Positions 57,157-64,000 of a DNA stretch of 64,000 nt are shown here, piece by piece. Within the stretch, counting starts at the first letter, position 1. Each line of letters starts with the position of its first letter. Both the position numbers and the translations under genes were made by a program. Origin of the DNA: Sporosarcina ureae. GTDB lineage: Bacteria; Bacillota; Bacilli; Bacillales_A; Planococcaceae. Where the stretch lies: contig NZ_CP015207.1 in assembly GCF_002101375.1 (NCBI RefSeq), positions 434,001 through 498,000 of the forward strand, read 5' to 3'. The notes below the pieces were generated by a model. It did not search any database and was not told the origin of the DNA. It saw nothing but the letters and a program-made list of their open reading frames with translations.

Positions 57157-58023
57157 TTGAAAAGTTGTTGGGTGATTTATAATGGTAGTTTAACAAGTGA
57201 TAAATTCGCTGATCAAGCGCGGCTTGTGCAGGAGGCGGCAGAGCGAGCCGGAGTACAGGCGACGATCTTAAAAAATTATGAAGTGCTGATGGACGCGCAA
57301 AATCAGATAAAAGATGCTCCTGATTTTGTCGTTTTCCTCGATAAAGATACATTGCTTGCACAGTATTTAAAAAATGTGGGAATCCCTATCTTCAATGATC
57401 CTGAAGTTATTGAAACATGTGATAATAAAGCCAAGCAGTATCTTGAACTTGCAAAGCATGGTGTCGCGATGCCGAAGACAATCATCGCACCGAAGGTTTA
57501 TCCAAATTTCACGATTACGGATAGCGGTTATTACGAGAATGTCCTTGAAACGCTTGGCTTGCCTATGATTATTAAAGAAGGTCATGGCTCATTTGGTATG
57601 AAAGTGTATTTGATCGAGACGAATCAAGCTTTCTACGAGAAAGTCGATGAGTTGCGTGGCGTAGATTATGTCTTTCAAGAGTTCATTGAGACGAGTAGAG
57701 GGCGGGACTTACGCGTCAATATAGTGGGCGATCAGGTCATTGCGGCCATGTATCGCCATTCAGAGACAGATTTCCGGGCGAACATTACGAACGGTGGTGT
57801 AGCTGAAGTGGTGGAATTGACATCCGCACAAAAAACACTCGCTATGGAAGCAGCAAAAGCAGTTGGTGCGGAATTCGCTGGAGTGGATTTATTATTCGGT
57901 GTGGATGAACAACCTCTCGTTTGTGAAGTTAACGGCGCAGCGCATATCCGGAACCTCTTGAACGTCACCGGTATCAATGTCGCGGATGCAATGATTGCGT
58001 ACATATTGGAGAAGATTAAATGA
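57157..58023 (+). CDS. RimK-family ATP-grasp ligase 1
   Basis: ATP-grasp protein of 288 aa. The TTG at 57157 is preferred: AAAGGTGG lies 8 nt upstream and the product begins MKSCWVIYNGSLTSDKF; the upstream open frame lies over folC and is not likely real. ATP-grasp motifs are MIIKEGHGSFGMKVYL (about 144-159), RGRDLRVNIVGDQVIAAM (about 185-202) and GVDLLFG ... CEVNGAAHIRN (about 245-272). Members ligate an amino acid, often Glu, to a carboxylate. Substrate is unknown. It overlaps the next gene by 4 nt. Confidence 0.88.
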   Translation: MKSCWVIYNGSLTSDKFADQARLVQEAAERAGVQATILKNYEVLMDAQNQIKDAPDFVVFLDKDTLLAQYLKNVGIPIFNDPEVIETCDNKAKQYLELAKHGVAMPKTIIAPKVYPNFTITDSGYYENVLETLGLPMIIKEGHGSFGMKVYLIETNQAFYEKVDELRGVDYVFQEFIETSRGRDLRVNIVGDQVIAAMYRHSETDFRANITNGGVAEVVELTSAQKTLAMEAAKAVGAEFAGVDLLFGVDEQPLVCEVNGAAHIRNLLNVTGINVADAMIAYILEKIK

Positions 58024-58805
58024 AAGGCGCAGTCTACTATAACGTGAAGGAAGTAATGAGGAATCAAGCATTTATCGACGATCTTTTGAAAGAAGCAAAA
58101 TACTTAGATATCGAATTGAAGTTAATCACTGATTCACCTACCGAGCCACTAGATTTCATTTTATTCCGAGATCGTGATCCTAATTTAACTTTGAAATTGG
58201 AACAAGCAGGTTATCGCATGTTTAATCGAGCGAGTGTGCAGAAAATCGCTAATGATAAACTGCGCACATTTGAACTTGCTACTCTACTTGGCATTTCCGT
58301 CGTCCCCACATTCAAAGCGGACCAACTTCCTACGTTGCCTTTTGTACTGAAAACTCGCGGAGGCCATGGTGGTAGCGAAGTATTTCTATGTGAATCTGTT
58401 CAACAAACTGAGGATATTCTAAATCAGTTCGATCACAATGAACTAATCGCGCAGCCCTTCATCGAATCGAATGCAACAGATGTTCGAGTATTCATGCTCG
58501 GCAATGAAGTATTAGGTGCTGTAAAACGATCTGGGGCGAAAGATTCGTTCAAATCCAACTTCACTTTAGGTGGCACTGTTGAAAAATATACGTTGAACGA
58601 CACTGAAACCAATCAAGTTCAAACGATTTCCCGGGCAATTTCTAGTGACTATATTGGCATTGATTTCATACTTCCAATTACAGGCGGCTGGTTATTGAAT
58701 GAAATCGAGGATCCCGTTGGCGCCCGTTCACTCTATCAAACACACGATTTTTCAGTTGCCAAGAAATTATTGGAGTATGTCAAAAATCAATTGGGTGTTG
58801 AATGA
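58020..58805 (+). CDS. RimK-family ATP-grasp ligase 2
   Basis: Second ATP-grasp of 261 aa, about 27 aa shorter than its neighbour. The ATP-binding motif is VLKTRGGHGGSEVFLCE (about 109-125), then ATDVRVFMLGNEVLGAVKR (about 157-175) and GIDFILPITGGWLLNEIEDP (about 217-236). The metal ligands (Asp, Glu, and Asn or Asp) look present as D..E..D. It starts within the ligase 1 stop (ATGA) and ends in the next gene the same way, so the three are coupled. The two may act in sequence or as a heteromer. Confidence 0.85.
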   Translation: MKGAVYYNVKEVMRNQAFIDDLLKEAKYLDIELKLITDSPTEPLDFILFRDRDPNLTLKLEQAGYRMFNRASVQKIANDKLRTFELATLLGISVVPTFKADQLPTLPFVLKTRGGHGGSEVFLCESVQQTEDILNQFDHNELIAQPFIESNATDVRVFMLGNEVLGAVKRSGAKDSFKSNFTLGGTVEKYTLNDTETNQVQTISRAISSDYIGIDFILPITGGWLLNEIEDPVGARSLYQTHDFSVAKKLLEYVKNQLGVE

Positions 58806-59719
58806 TGAGAAAACGCTATACTAATTTGGATGACGTAGATACGAGTAAATCAGTTAGTGAAATGATTCGTTGGCAGAAAGAACGTAATGAAAAAAAGAAA
58901 GATTTACGGATCGTAATCGAACAAGCACCGACTAAAGAAATAGAAAAGCTCGTAGCCAATCGATCCGAAGCAACCATTACTTGGATTGGGCACTCCACAT
59001 TTTTGATTCAAATTAGCGGCCTTAATGTGATTACTGATCCAGTTTGGGCAAAACGGATGGGATTTCAGAATCGATTAACGGAACCAGGAATTGCACTAGA
59101 TGAATTGCCAGAGATTGACGTTGTGGTTATTTCACACGGACATTATGATCATTTGGACTTCGGCACGATCAAACACCTAAAAGGCAAACCTATATATTTT
59201 GTTCCTATTGGCTTACGGAGAAAGTTCCAAATTAGAGGAATTAAAAAGGTCATCGAAGCAGAATGGTTTGATTCATTTGTGTTTGAAGGCCTGAAATTCT
59301 CGTTCGTTCCTGCGCAACATTGGACGAAACGGACATTGACGGATACGAATACTTCTCATTGGGGTGGCTGGATTATCGAAAGTGCTGAGCAATCGATTTA
59401 TTTCGTTGGAGATACGGGATATTTCCGTGGATTTTCAAAGATAGCGAAGCAATTCACTATTAACACGGTGATCATGCCGATCGGGGCGTATGAGCCAGAA
59501 TGGTTTATGAAGGAAAGTCACCTCACACCTGAGGATGCAGTGAAAGGTTTTTTGGAGGTAGCTGGTCAAACATTTATACCGATGCATTACGGAACTTATC
59601 ATTTAGCTGACGATACTGGACCCGAAGCGCTTGAAAGACTGAATGCTGAGTGGAACAGATTGCAGTTAAATGAAGATCAATTAAAGAAGTTGCTTATTGG
59701 CGAGACGTTATGGTTATAA
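58802..59719 (+). CDS. Metallo-beta-lactamase-fold hydrolase (NAPE-PLD-like)
   Basis: Cytoplasmic hydrolase of 305 aa. The HxHxDH motif is SHGHYDHLDF (about 112-121); further ligands occur in VGDTGYF (about 202-208) and MHYGTYH (about 260-266). The WIGHSTFLIQ block near the start is typical of the NAPE-PLD/UlaG side of the family. A 50-residue charged N-terminal extension precedes the fold. Its start overlaps ligase 2 by 4 nt; a role in the same pathway is inferred from coupling. Confidence 0.85.
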   Translation: MMRKRYTNLDDVDTSKSVSEMIRWQKERNEKKKDLRIVIEQAPTKEIEKLVANRSEATITWIGHSTFLIQISGLNVITDPVWAKRMGFQNRLTEPGIALDELPEIDVVVISHGHYDHLDFGTIKHLKGKPIYFVPIGLRRKFQIRGIKKVIEAEWFDSFVFEGLKFSFVPAQHWTKRTLTDTNTSHWGGWIIESAEQSIYFVGDTGYFRGFSKIAKQFTINTVIMPIGAYEPEWFMKESHLTPEDAVKGFLEVAGQTFIPMHYGTYHLADDTGPEALERLNAEWNRLQLNEDQLKKLLIGETLWL

Positions 59720-59724
59720 AAAAT

Positions 59725-59778
59725 AGAGACTACCGCAGAAAGTCATTTCACAATGATTTTTTGTGACAGTCTCTTTTA
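59725..59778 (+). terminator. Terminator of the ATP-grasp operon
   Basis: A stem with outer arms AGAGACT and AGTCTCT, and an inner pairing across GTCATTTCACAA/TTGTGAC, is followed by TTTTAAG. It lies a few bases after the hydrolase stop. Confidence 0.8.
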
Positions 59779-59798
59779 AGCAAGGGGTTGAAATCCAT

Positions 59799-59966
59799 TT
59801 AATCTCTAGCATTGGATTTAGCAAAGAAAGCCGTCATGAGTGATAAAAAGATTGGTACAATACTCCATAAAAGAAATTTCCAATTACTCGTTACCAATGA
59901 TAAAACCAAGAAAAACATGAATGCTAGAATCGCAATAATAACAGCGTGCTTTTGAATTTCTTTCAT
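59799..59966 (-). CDS. Small membrane protein, 55 aa
   Basis: Short gene found by reading the minus strand. ATG at 59966 is preceded by AGAAAGAGGAT at good spacing. The product begins MKEIQKHAVIIAILAFMFF, has two hydrophobic segments (about 9-23 and 30-46) and ends FFAKSNARD. It stands in an otherwise gene-free gap between a terminator and the pseudogene at 60027. Family not recognised. Confidence 0.65.
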   Translation of the reverse strand: MKEIQKHAVIIAILAFMFFLVLSLVTSNWKFLLWSIVPIFLSLMTAFFAKSNARD

Positions 59967-60026
59967 TTTCTATCCTCTTTCTAATAGTGCTACTGCCACA
60001 ACAAGGTCAAAAAGAAATCCCAATAC

Positions 60027-60271
60027 TTGAAGCACCTCCAAGAGGAAGTAAAACTTACGATTGAAGAAGTACATAATGAATGTTTTATCTCAAGTGATCA
60101 CCCGATGACAAAAAACATTATATATCTTTTATTGCCTTCTCTACTGGTGATCAAGTTCAAATCATCAAACAGTATCCTGAGTGGAGTTTCCAAACACGCC
60201 TACCAAAACGAAAACATGGCACTTTATTTTGGTACAATACCCAGTTCGGTTTGTTATATCAATTTATTTAA
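60027..60271 (+). pseudogene. Frameshifted gene remnant
   Basis: A coding-like frame reads LKHLQEEVKLTIEEVHNECFISSDHP (about 60027-60105), then another frame takes over with DDKKHYISFIAFSTGD ... QVQIIKQYPEWSFQT ... GTLFWYNTQFGLLYQFI and a TAA at 60271. The two halves seem to be one protein cut by a frameshift near 60106-60112. There is no good start site; upstream the frame ends at a TAG just after 59990. I do not recognise the family. It may be a decayed gene or chance. Confidence 0.35.
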
Positions 60272-60291
60272 AATGTAAAAAGTGCTTCTCT

Positions 60292-60888
60292 CTATCCATT
60301 ATCTCTGAAGAAGTCTATCGTTTGGTTACAGGTGACATAAGCCAATTCTTCATTGTATGCAAAAGCGTAGGGATCACTAAATCCGTGTAGACCTTCATAC
60401 ATAAATACATCTACGTTCGGCTTCTCTAGTTTCAAAAGCATTTCATTGACATCAAATGACCTCTCAGCATTTGGAAAATACAATAACGTCGGACAAGTTG
60501 GATTAACACCTACATAATCCCGAATTCGCGATCCATAGTATCCAATGATCCCATCAACGCATTCTTCCTCACTGCATAGCCAAGCAATTGTCGCCCCCAC
60601 ACTAAATCCAAGGATAAATACTTTTACATACCGATTTTTCATATCCATTAGTAGCTCTTTAACCTTATGTGCGCTATTTTCAAAACCTGCACGGTCCATG
60701 AAGTTTCCATAAGCTAACTCTTCCTGCGAATAATCAAAAGGGATTTCCTGCGGTATCAGATTGGGACAGATCACATCGAAGCCTTTCTCAGACAACGATT
60801 CACAAATGTCTTTCATAAATTGATTTATTCCGTAGATTTCATGAAGAACTATGATACAAGTTTCAGAAGTAGATTTCTTTTCAATCAT
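60292..60888 (-). CDS. Dienelactone hydrolase family alpha/beta hydrolase
   Basis: Alpha/beta hydrolase of 198 aa. The nucleophile elbow is GFSVGATIAW (about 94-103), so it uses Ser where true dienelactone hydrolases use Cys. Asp (SFDVNE, about 144-149) and His (GLHGFSDP, about 167-174) complete the triad. The N-terminal VLHEIYGINQFMKDICESL matches the family. Probably a small esterase or thioesterase; the substrate is not predictable. Confidence 0.85.
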   Translation of the reverse strand: MIEKKSTSETCIIVLHEIYGINQFMKDICESLSEKGFDVICPNLIPQEIPFDYSQEELAYGNFMDRAGFENSAHKVKELLMDMKNRYVKVFILGFSVGATIAWLCSEEECVDGIIGYYGSRIRDYVGVNPTCPTLLYFPNAERSFDVNEMLLKLEKPNVDVFMYEGLHGFSDPYAFAYNEELAYVTCNQTIDFFRDNG

Positions 60889-61038
60889 TCATTTTCTCCT
60901 CACGTAATTCATCCTCATATCCACTCACGAAACTGGTTTACTAAAAGTTACTGATTCCATTATGAATATGGCTACAAGCGCTGATCCTACTTTTTTCATC
61001 ATATCGAAACCCTCTTTTCTAGATCGTGCCCTGTACAA

Positions 61039-61350
61039 TTATATTTCTTCTTTATTACCATAACTCTCATAAGCAAAATATCCACCTAATAAACCTAATG
61101 AAGCACCTAAACTAAAGGCAAATCCTAACGAAATAGGAGAAATCATACTGATTAGTAAACCCACTATACAACCGGCCAACATTCCAAGAGGTATCAAACT
61201 ATCCAACAATGTCTGAGAACTCTTCGATTTTTTCTTAGGCATCGCACCTTGCTTCGTTTTCTGATCCAGTCTCTTAATGACAAATACCACAATAAAGCCC
61301 GCTATTATAATCGGTAATACTATGCCTAGAATTTCAATAACTGTTTGCAT
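61039..61350 (-). CDS. Small membrane protein, unknown function
   Basis: About 103 aa. One helix near the N terminus (VIEILGIVLPIIIAGFIVVFVI), a basic linker (KRLDQKTKQGAMPKKKSKSSQ, quoted in part), then two glycine-rich helices (about 48-70 and 76-95). The ATG at 61350 follows GAGGAGAATAG. I do not recognise the family. Monocistronic. Confidence 0.7.
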   Translation of the reverse strand: MQTVIEILGIVLPIIIAGFIVVFVIKRLDQKTKQGAMPKKKSKSSQTLLDSLIPLGMLAGCIVGLLISMISPISLGFAFSLGASLGLLGGYFAYESYGNKEEI

Positions 61351-61599
61351 AACTATTCTCCTCTTTATCAGCACCTATAATTATATTATGTAAACTAGAA
61401 TGAAAGATTTTTAATTTTTCTTAGTATAAAACTTATCCGAATCCCACTCGATATTCACCGTAGTCAATTCCTCTTTATCAGGTATTCCATATTATTTATT
61501 AGCGTAACAAGTGAAGACATGATCTCATTTCGCTTTGCAGAGCACATTGTGCATGCGATTGCTGATCTGTAAAAATTAAAAAATCATTTATCTACTTTT
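61351..61599. other. Spacer with no recognised feature
   Basis: About 250 bp, AT-rich, between two minus-strand genes. No ORF with a ribosome-binding site and no clear hairpin with a T-run. Confidence 0.5.
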
Positions 61600-62631
61600 T
61601 CAAACAACTCCATTCTCGAGAATCGAAAACGTCTTGTGTTCACAATCAATCTCCGCCATCGCCCCATACGGTAAAATAAACTTAGGTTCCGTATGACCAA
61701 AGTTCAAATTATATAAAATAGGTAGCTGCTCCAACTGATACTCTTTCATCACTTTAAGAATTTCCACTTTATATTCCTTATAATATTTCTCATCTTGCGG
61801 TTTTCCCAAAATAATTCCATTCGCTTTTTGCAAAATTCCTTGCGCAGCATAATTTCTTAGCCAGTATCGAATCAAATTAGGGGCAGGCTTTTCTTCTGAT
61901 GTTTCAAAGAACAGGATACTATCATTCCAGTACTCTGTATCCGGCCAAAGTTCCGTCCCTTTCGCAAACTCCAACACTTCCATACAGCCACCGATCAGTC
62001 TGCCTTTTACAGTACCGGAACCTTGAAGCAACTCATAACCCGTATTTTGATTCATCGTGCGACGTATATGTTTATTCGGTTCAATCCATTCTAACCGCTC
62101 ACTTGTCCAACTTTCGGCAGGTTCAATCTCACCGATTATTTCATTGGAAAAGAGAGTCCGGTTTACCATTTCGACTGTATAAGGGTTCATCTCCACATTT
62201 TCGGCGAAGTCCGTTAAAATAGCCGGCCCGTAGAAAGAGGAAATACCTGCCTTATGGCAAAATAAATGAGATATCGTGACATCAGAGTATCCGATGAATA
62301 TCTTCGGATTGTTTTGTATTACTGTAAAGTCCACATAAGGAAGCAAGCGAATACTGTCTTCTCCCCCGATATTCGCAAAAATCGCTTTAATGGAAGGGTC
62401 GCGAAATGCCGTCATCAGATCTTCAGCACGCGCTTTGGGGTTCTGATAAAGATAGTCGGCTCCCTTTAAACTGTTTGGCATCGGAACTACTGTCAATCCA
62501 AAGACTTCCTCTAGCCTTTTTACACCTTGTTTATAACGCCACTTAAGCTCCGGTTCACCCGCGCCTCCCCATGATGGACTTACCGTCGCGACTGTATCTC
62601 CCCGTTGAAGTGTAGTAGGTTTTGTCAGCAT
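61600..62631 (-). CDS. S66-family peptidase (LD-carboxypeptidase / MccF-like)
   Basis: Serine peptidase of 343 aa. The N-terminal Rossmann-like domain opens LQRGDTVATVSPSWGG; the nucleophile loop is FIGYSDVTISHLF (Ser about 113). GGCMEVLEF (about 215-223) and LNFGHTEPKFILPYGA (about 316-331), with the Glu and His of the triad, follow. Relatives cut LD-peptide bonds in murein or detoxify microcin C7-type Trojan-horse antibiotics. The ATG at 62631 follows AAAAGGAGG. Confidence 0.92.
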   Translation of the reverse strand: MLTKPTTLQRGDTVATVSPSWGGAGEPELKWRYKQGVKRLEEVFGLTVVPMPNSLKGADYLYQNPKARAEDLMTAFRDPSIKAIFANIGGEDSIRLLPYVDFTVIQNNPKIFIGYSDVTISHLFCHKAGISSFYGPAILTDFAENVEMNPYTVEMVNRTLFSNEIIGEIEPAESWTSERLEWIEPNKHIRRTMNQNTGYELLQGSGTVKGRLIGGCMEVLEFAKGTELWPDTEYWNDSILFFETSEEKPAPNLIRYWLRNYAAQGILQKANGIILGKPQDEKYYKEYKVEILKVMKEYQLEQLPILYNLNFGHTEPKFILPYGAMAEIDCEHKTFSILENGVV

Positions 62632-62689
62632 ATTAAGCCTCCTTTTGATTGTCTTTCTTGACAATGTTAAACTTTCCTGTTTTCATACA

Positions 62690-63286
62690 TCACTTGATAC
62701 CGGTCGATATAAACATCGTGGCATCCTCGTTTACGAAAATATTGTTTCCGCTATAGAAGTTTCTAATTTCAATATGGATAAAACCTACTTCTGTTAACAA
62801 CTGCTTCAACTCTTCATGTACAAAACCATTATGAACTTTAGGATGATTCACTTTATCATTTTTCTCAAAATCGATAATAATTAATTTACCGCCATCAGTG
62901 AGAGAATTATATAATTCTTGTACGATCTTTTTGGTATCCGGAACATGTAGAAGAACCAATGATACTAACACAATATCTGCCTGAAGTGTCGGACTTTCCT
63001 GAGTGAAATCAGTATAAAGAACTTTTGCATTTGTAATATCATTGCGAGAAATTTTAGCCTGTGCTACTTCCAACATCTGCTGTGATGAATCTACTAGCAA
63101 AATTGACTCCACCAAGTCCGATAATGCTAAACCAACGAGTCCTGTACCGCTTCCATAATCAATTAATGTTTTGGAACGACTGTGTTGTATTTCAGGCTTT
63201 ACTTCTTTCACTACTATCTTGGCTAATTCCTGCCGTTCTGCAGTATCATACCTTTTTGCCATTTGCTCGAAAAGATTTTCCTCCAT
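62690..63286 (-). CDS. Class I SAM-dependent methyltransferase
   Basis: Methyltransferase of 198 aa with SAM-binding motif I LIDYGSGTGLVGLAL (about 42-56), motif II/III LLVDSSQQML (about 64-73) and ADIVLVSLVLLHVPD (about 104-118). Small molecule or protein target unknown. Stands alone, between S66 peptidase and a lipoprotein gene, all on the minus strand. Confidence 0.88.
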   Translation of the reverse strand: MEENLFEQMAKRYDTAERQELAKIVVKEVKPEIQHSRSKTLIDYGSGTGLVGLALSDLVESILLVDSSQQMLEVAQAKISRNDITNAKVLYTDFTQESPTLQADIVLVSLVLLHVPDTKKIVQELYNSLTDGGKLIIIDFEKNDKVNHPKVHNGFVHEELKQLLTEVGFIHIEIRNFYSGNNIFVNEDATMFISTGIK

Positions 63287-63360
63287 GCTTCACTCTCCAA
63301 ATTCATTTCTCTATCCTCTTTAATATATGTGCGTTGCAACTTTCAGGGGAAAGCGCATCT

Positions 63361-63711
63361 TTATTCTCCTATTTGTAATAAATATCTTTTTTCCACTTGC
63401 ATATAGTCCACAATTAACACATCATCGCGTTCATTTGTCACATAGATCTCGGCTCCGTCAGGGACATGCTTCGCCATGCCTTCAGAAACCTCACCAAGCT
63501 TGTCCCCTTTAGTCAATTTTTCAAATTCAGTCCAGTCAATATTTGTTTTATACACCTTGCCGTCATACTCCAACAAATCAGCAGTCGGATCTTGTTTCAA
63601 TACTTGTTTCTTCGTTAAATATCCACCCTCTTGCTCCCCTGGGCTGCTAGCACAAGCCGCAAATGCACCTGATAATATAAGCATCAATAAAATAACCGCG
63701 ATACGCTTCAT
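63361..63711 (-). CDS. Predicted small lipoprotein
   Basis: Lipoprotein of 116 aa. The signal peptide ends in the lipobox AFAAC (Cys about 20), followed by SSPGEQEGG and a small domain (about 30-115) that includes LLEYDGKVYKTNIDW. Family not recognised with certainty; resembles short uncharacterised Bacillales lipoproteins. The second of two ATGs after AGGAGG is used for better spacing. Confidence 0.8.
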   Translation of the reverse strand: MKRIAVILLMLILSGAFAACASSPGEQEGGYLTKKQVLKQDPTADLLEYDGKVYKTNIDWTEFEKLTKGDKLGEVSEGMAKHVPDGAEIYVTNERDDVLIVDYMQVEKRYLLQIGE

Positions 63712-63750
63712 CATACACCTCCTGACTTTCAGTTCTGATTCAGTTTTGTA

Positions 63751-63981
63751 TTACATCATAGAAGCTTTGAGATAAATATAAACAATGAACATTACAGGAA
63801 TAAATGTGATAAGTAATCCGATAGCCCGTCCCTTTTTCTTCAATTGCAAGACGAGACCAATTGCCCAAATAGCTGCTAAACCAAGTATCATGAAATTATT
63901 GGTGGAACCTTCCCCCATACCGCTGATTCCAAAACCTACCACACTATTTATTATTACGAATACACCCGAAAGTAGATTCAC
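63751..63981 (-). CDS. Membrane protein, probably cut by the window edge
   Basis: At least 76 residues with three hydrophobic segments, the last two flanking a KKKGR loop. The GTG at 63981 has no ribosome-binding site, and the frame stays open to the window end, encoding IIWIAV before it. So the real start probably lies outside. Family not recognised. Confidence 0.6.
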   Translation of the reverse strand: MNLLSGVFVIINSVVGFGISGMGEGSTNNFMILGLAAIWAIGLVLQLKKKGRAIGLLITFIPVMFIVYIYLKASMM

Positions 63982-64000
63982 TGCAATCCATATGATCCGT

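Noticed and set aside
57157..58805. Graspetide (microviridin-type) biosynthesis from paired ATP-grasp genes
   Set aside because: No precursor peptide ORF with a ligase-type core was seen near the genes, and the ligases look more like RimK than like graspetide enzymes.

Overview
The window looks like the chromosome of an endospore-forming, low-to-moderate G+C Firmicute of the Bacillales, most likely Planococcaceae (Sporosarcina-like). The evidence is gene content and order. Two blocks follow the Bacillus subtilis order closely: aspS-hisS-dtd-relA-apt-recJ ... secDF-comN-spoVB-DUF421-yajC-tgt-queA-ruvB-ruvA, and pheA-pheB-obg-spo0B-rpmA-prp-rplU-spoIVFB-spoIVFA-minD-minC-mreDCB-radC-maf-spoIIB-comC ... 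folC. Several sporulation genes are present (spoVB, spo0B, spoIVFA/FB, spoIIB, safA). I place the organism by synteny and protein likeness only; no database search was possible.

Layout. 1-400: 6S RNA with its own promoter and terminator. 398-7755: aspS, hisS (behind a T-box leader), dtd, relA and apt. 7746-11084: recJ, split by an ORF-less group II intron of about 993 nt inserted in the codon for the second Asp of its DYDAD motif. 11085-12630: non-coding DNA with three copies of a roughly 280-bp palindromic element. 12637-22317: lapA, secDF, comN, spoVB, DUF421, yajC, tgt, queA, ruvB, ruvA. 22330-28613: accessory block with an FMN reductase, a lipoprotein, a broken small gene, a tatA plus Tat-exported GMC oxidoreductase operon, and a Fur-box-controlled heme monooxygenase. 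28760-31459: yebC, a phosphotransferase-fold gene and a SafA-like coat protein. 31918-43961: the pheA-to-spoIIB core block. 44053-55784: a complete type IV pilus locus. 55884-59719: folC, then a divergent operon of two ATP-grasp ligases and a metallo-beta-lactamase-fold enzyme. 59799-64000: small and accessory genes.

How the genes work together. There are modules for translation (aspS, hisS, dtd, tgt, queA, rpmA, rplU, prp, obg), stress signalling (relA), repair (recJ, ruvAB, radC), protein export (secDF, yajC, tatA), cell shape and division (mreBCD, minCD) and sporulation. The pilus locus has both motor ATPases (pilB, pilT), platform (pilC), assembly proteins (pilM, pilN, pilO), a major pilin, three minor-pilin-like proteins, a VanW-like surface protein and the prepilin peptidase.

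The most unusual signals are: the group II intron inside recJ, where splicing would restore the active-site motif exactly; two intergenic arrays with a 20-21 bp helical period around a CGCTC core; a family of GC-rich hairpin repeats at transcription-unit boundaries; and a minor pilin that appears to start at an ATC codon.
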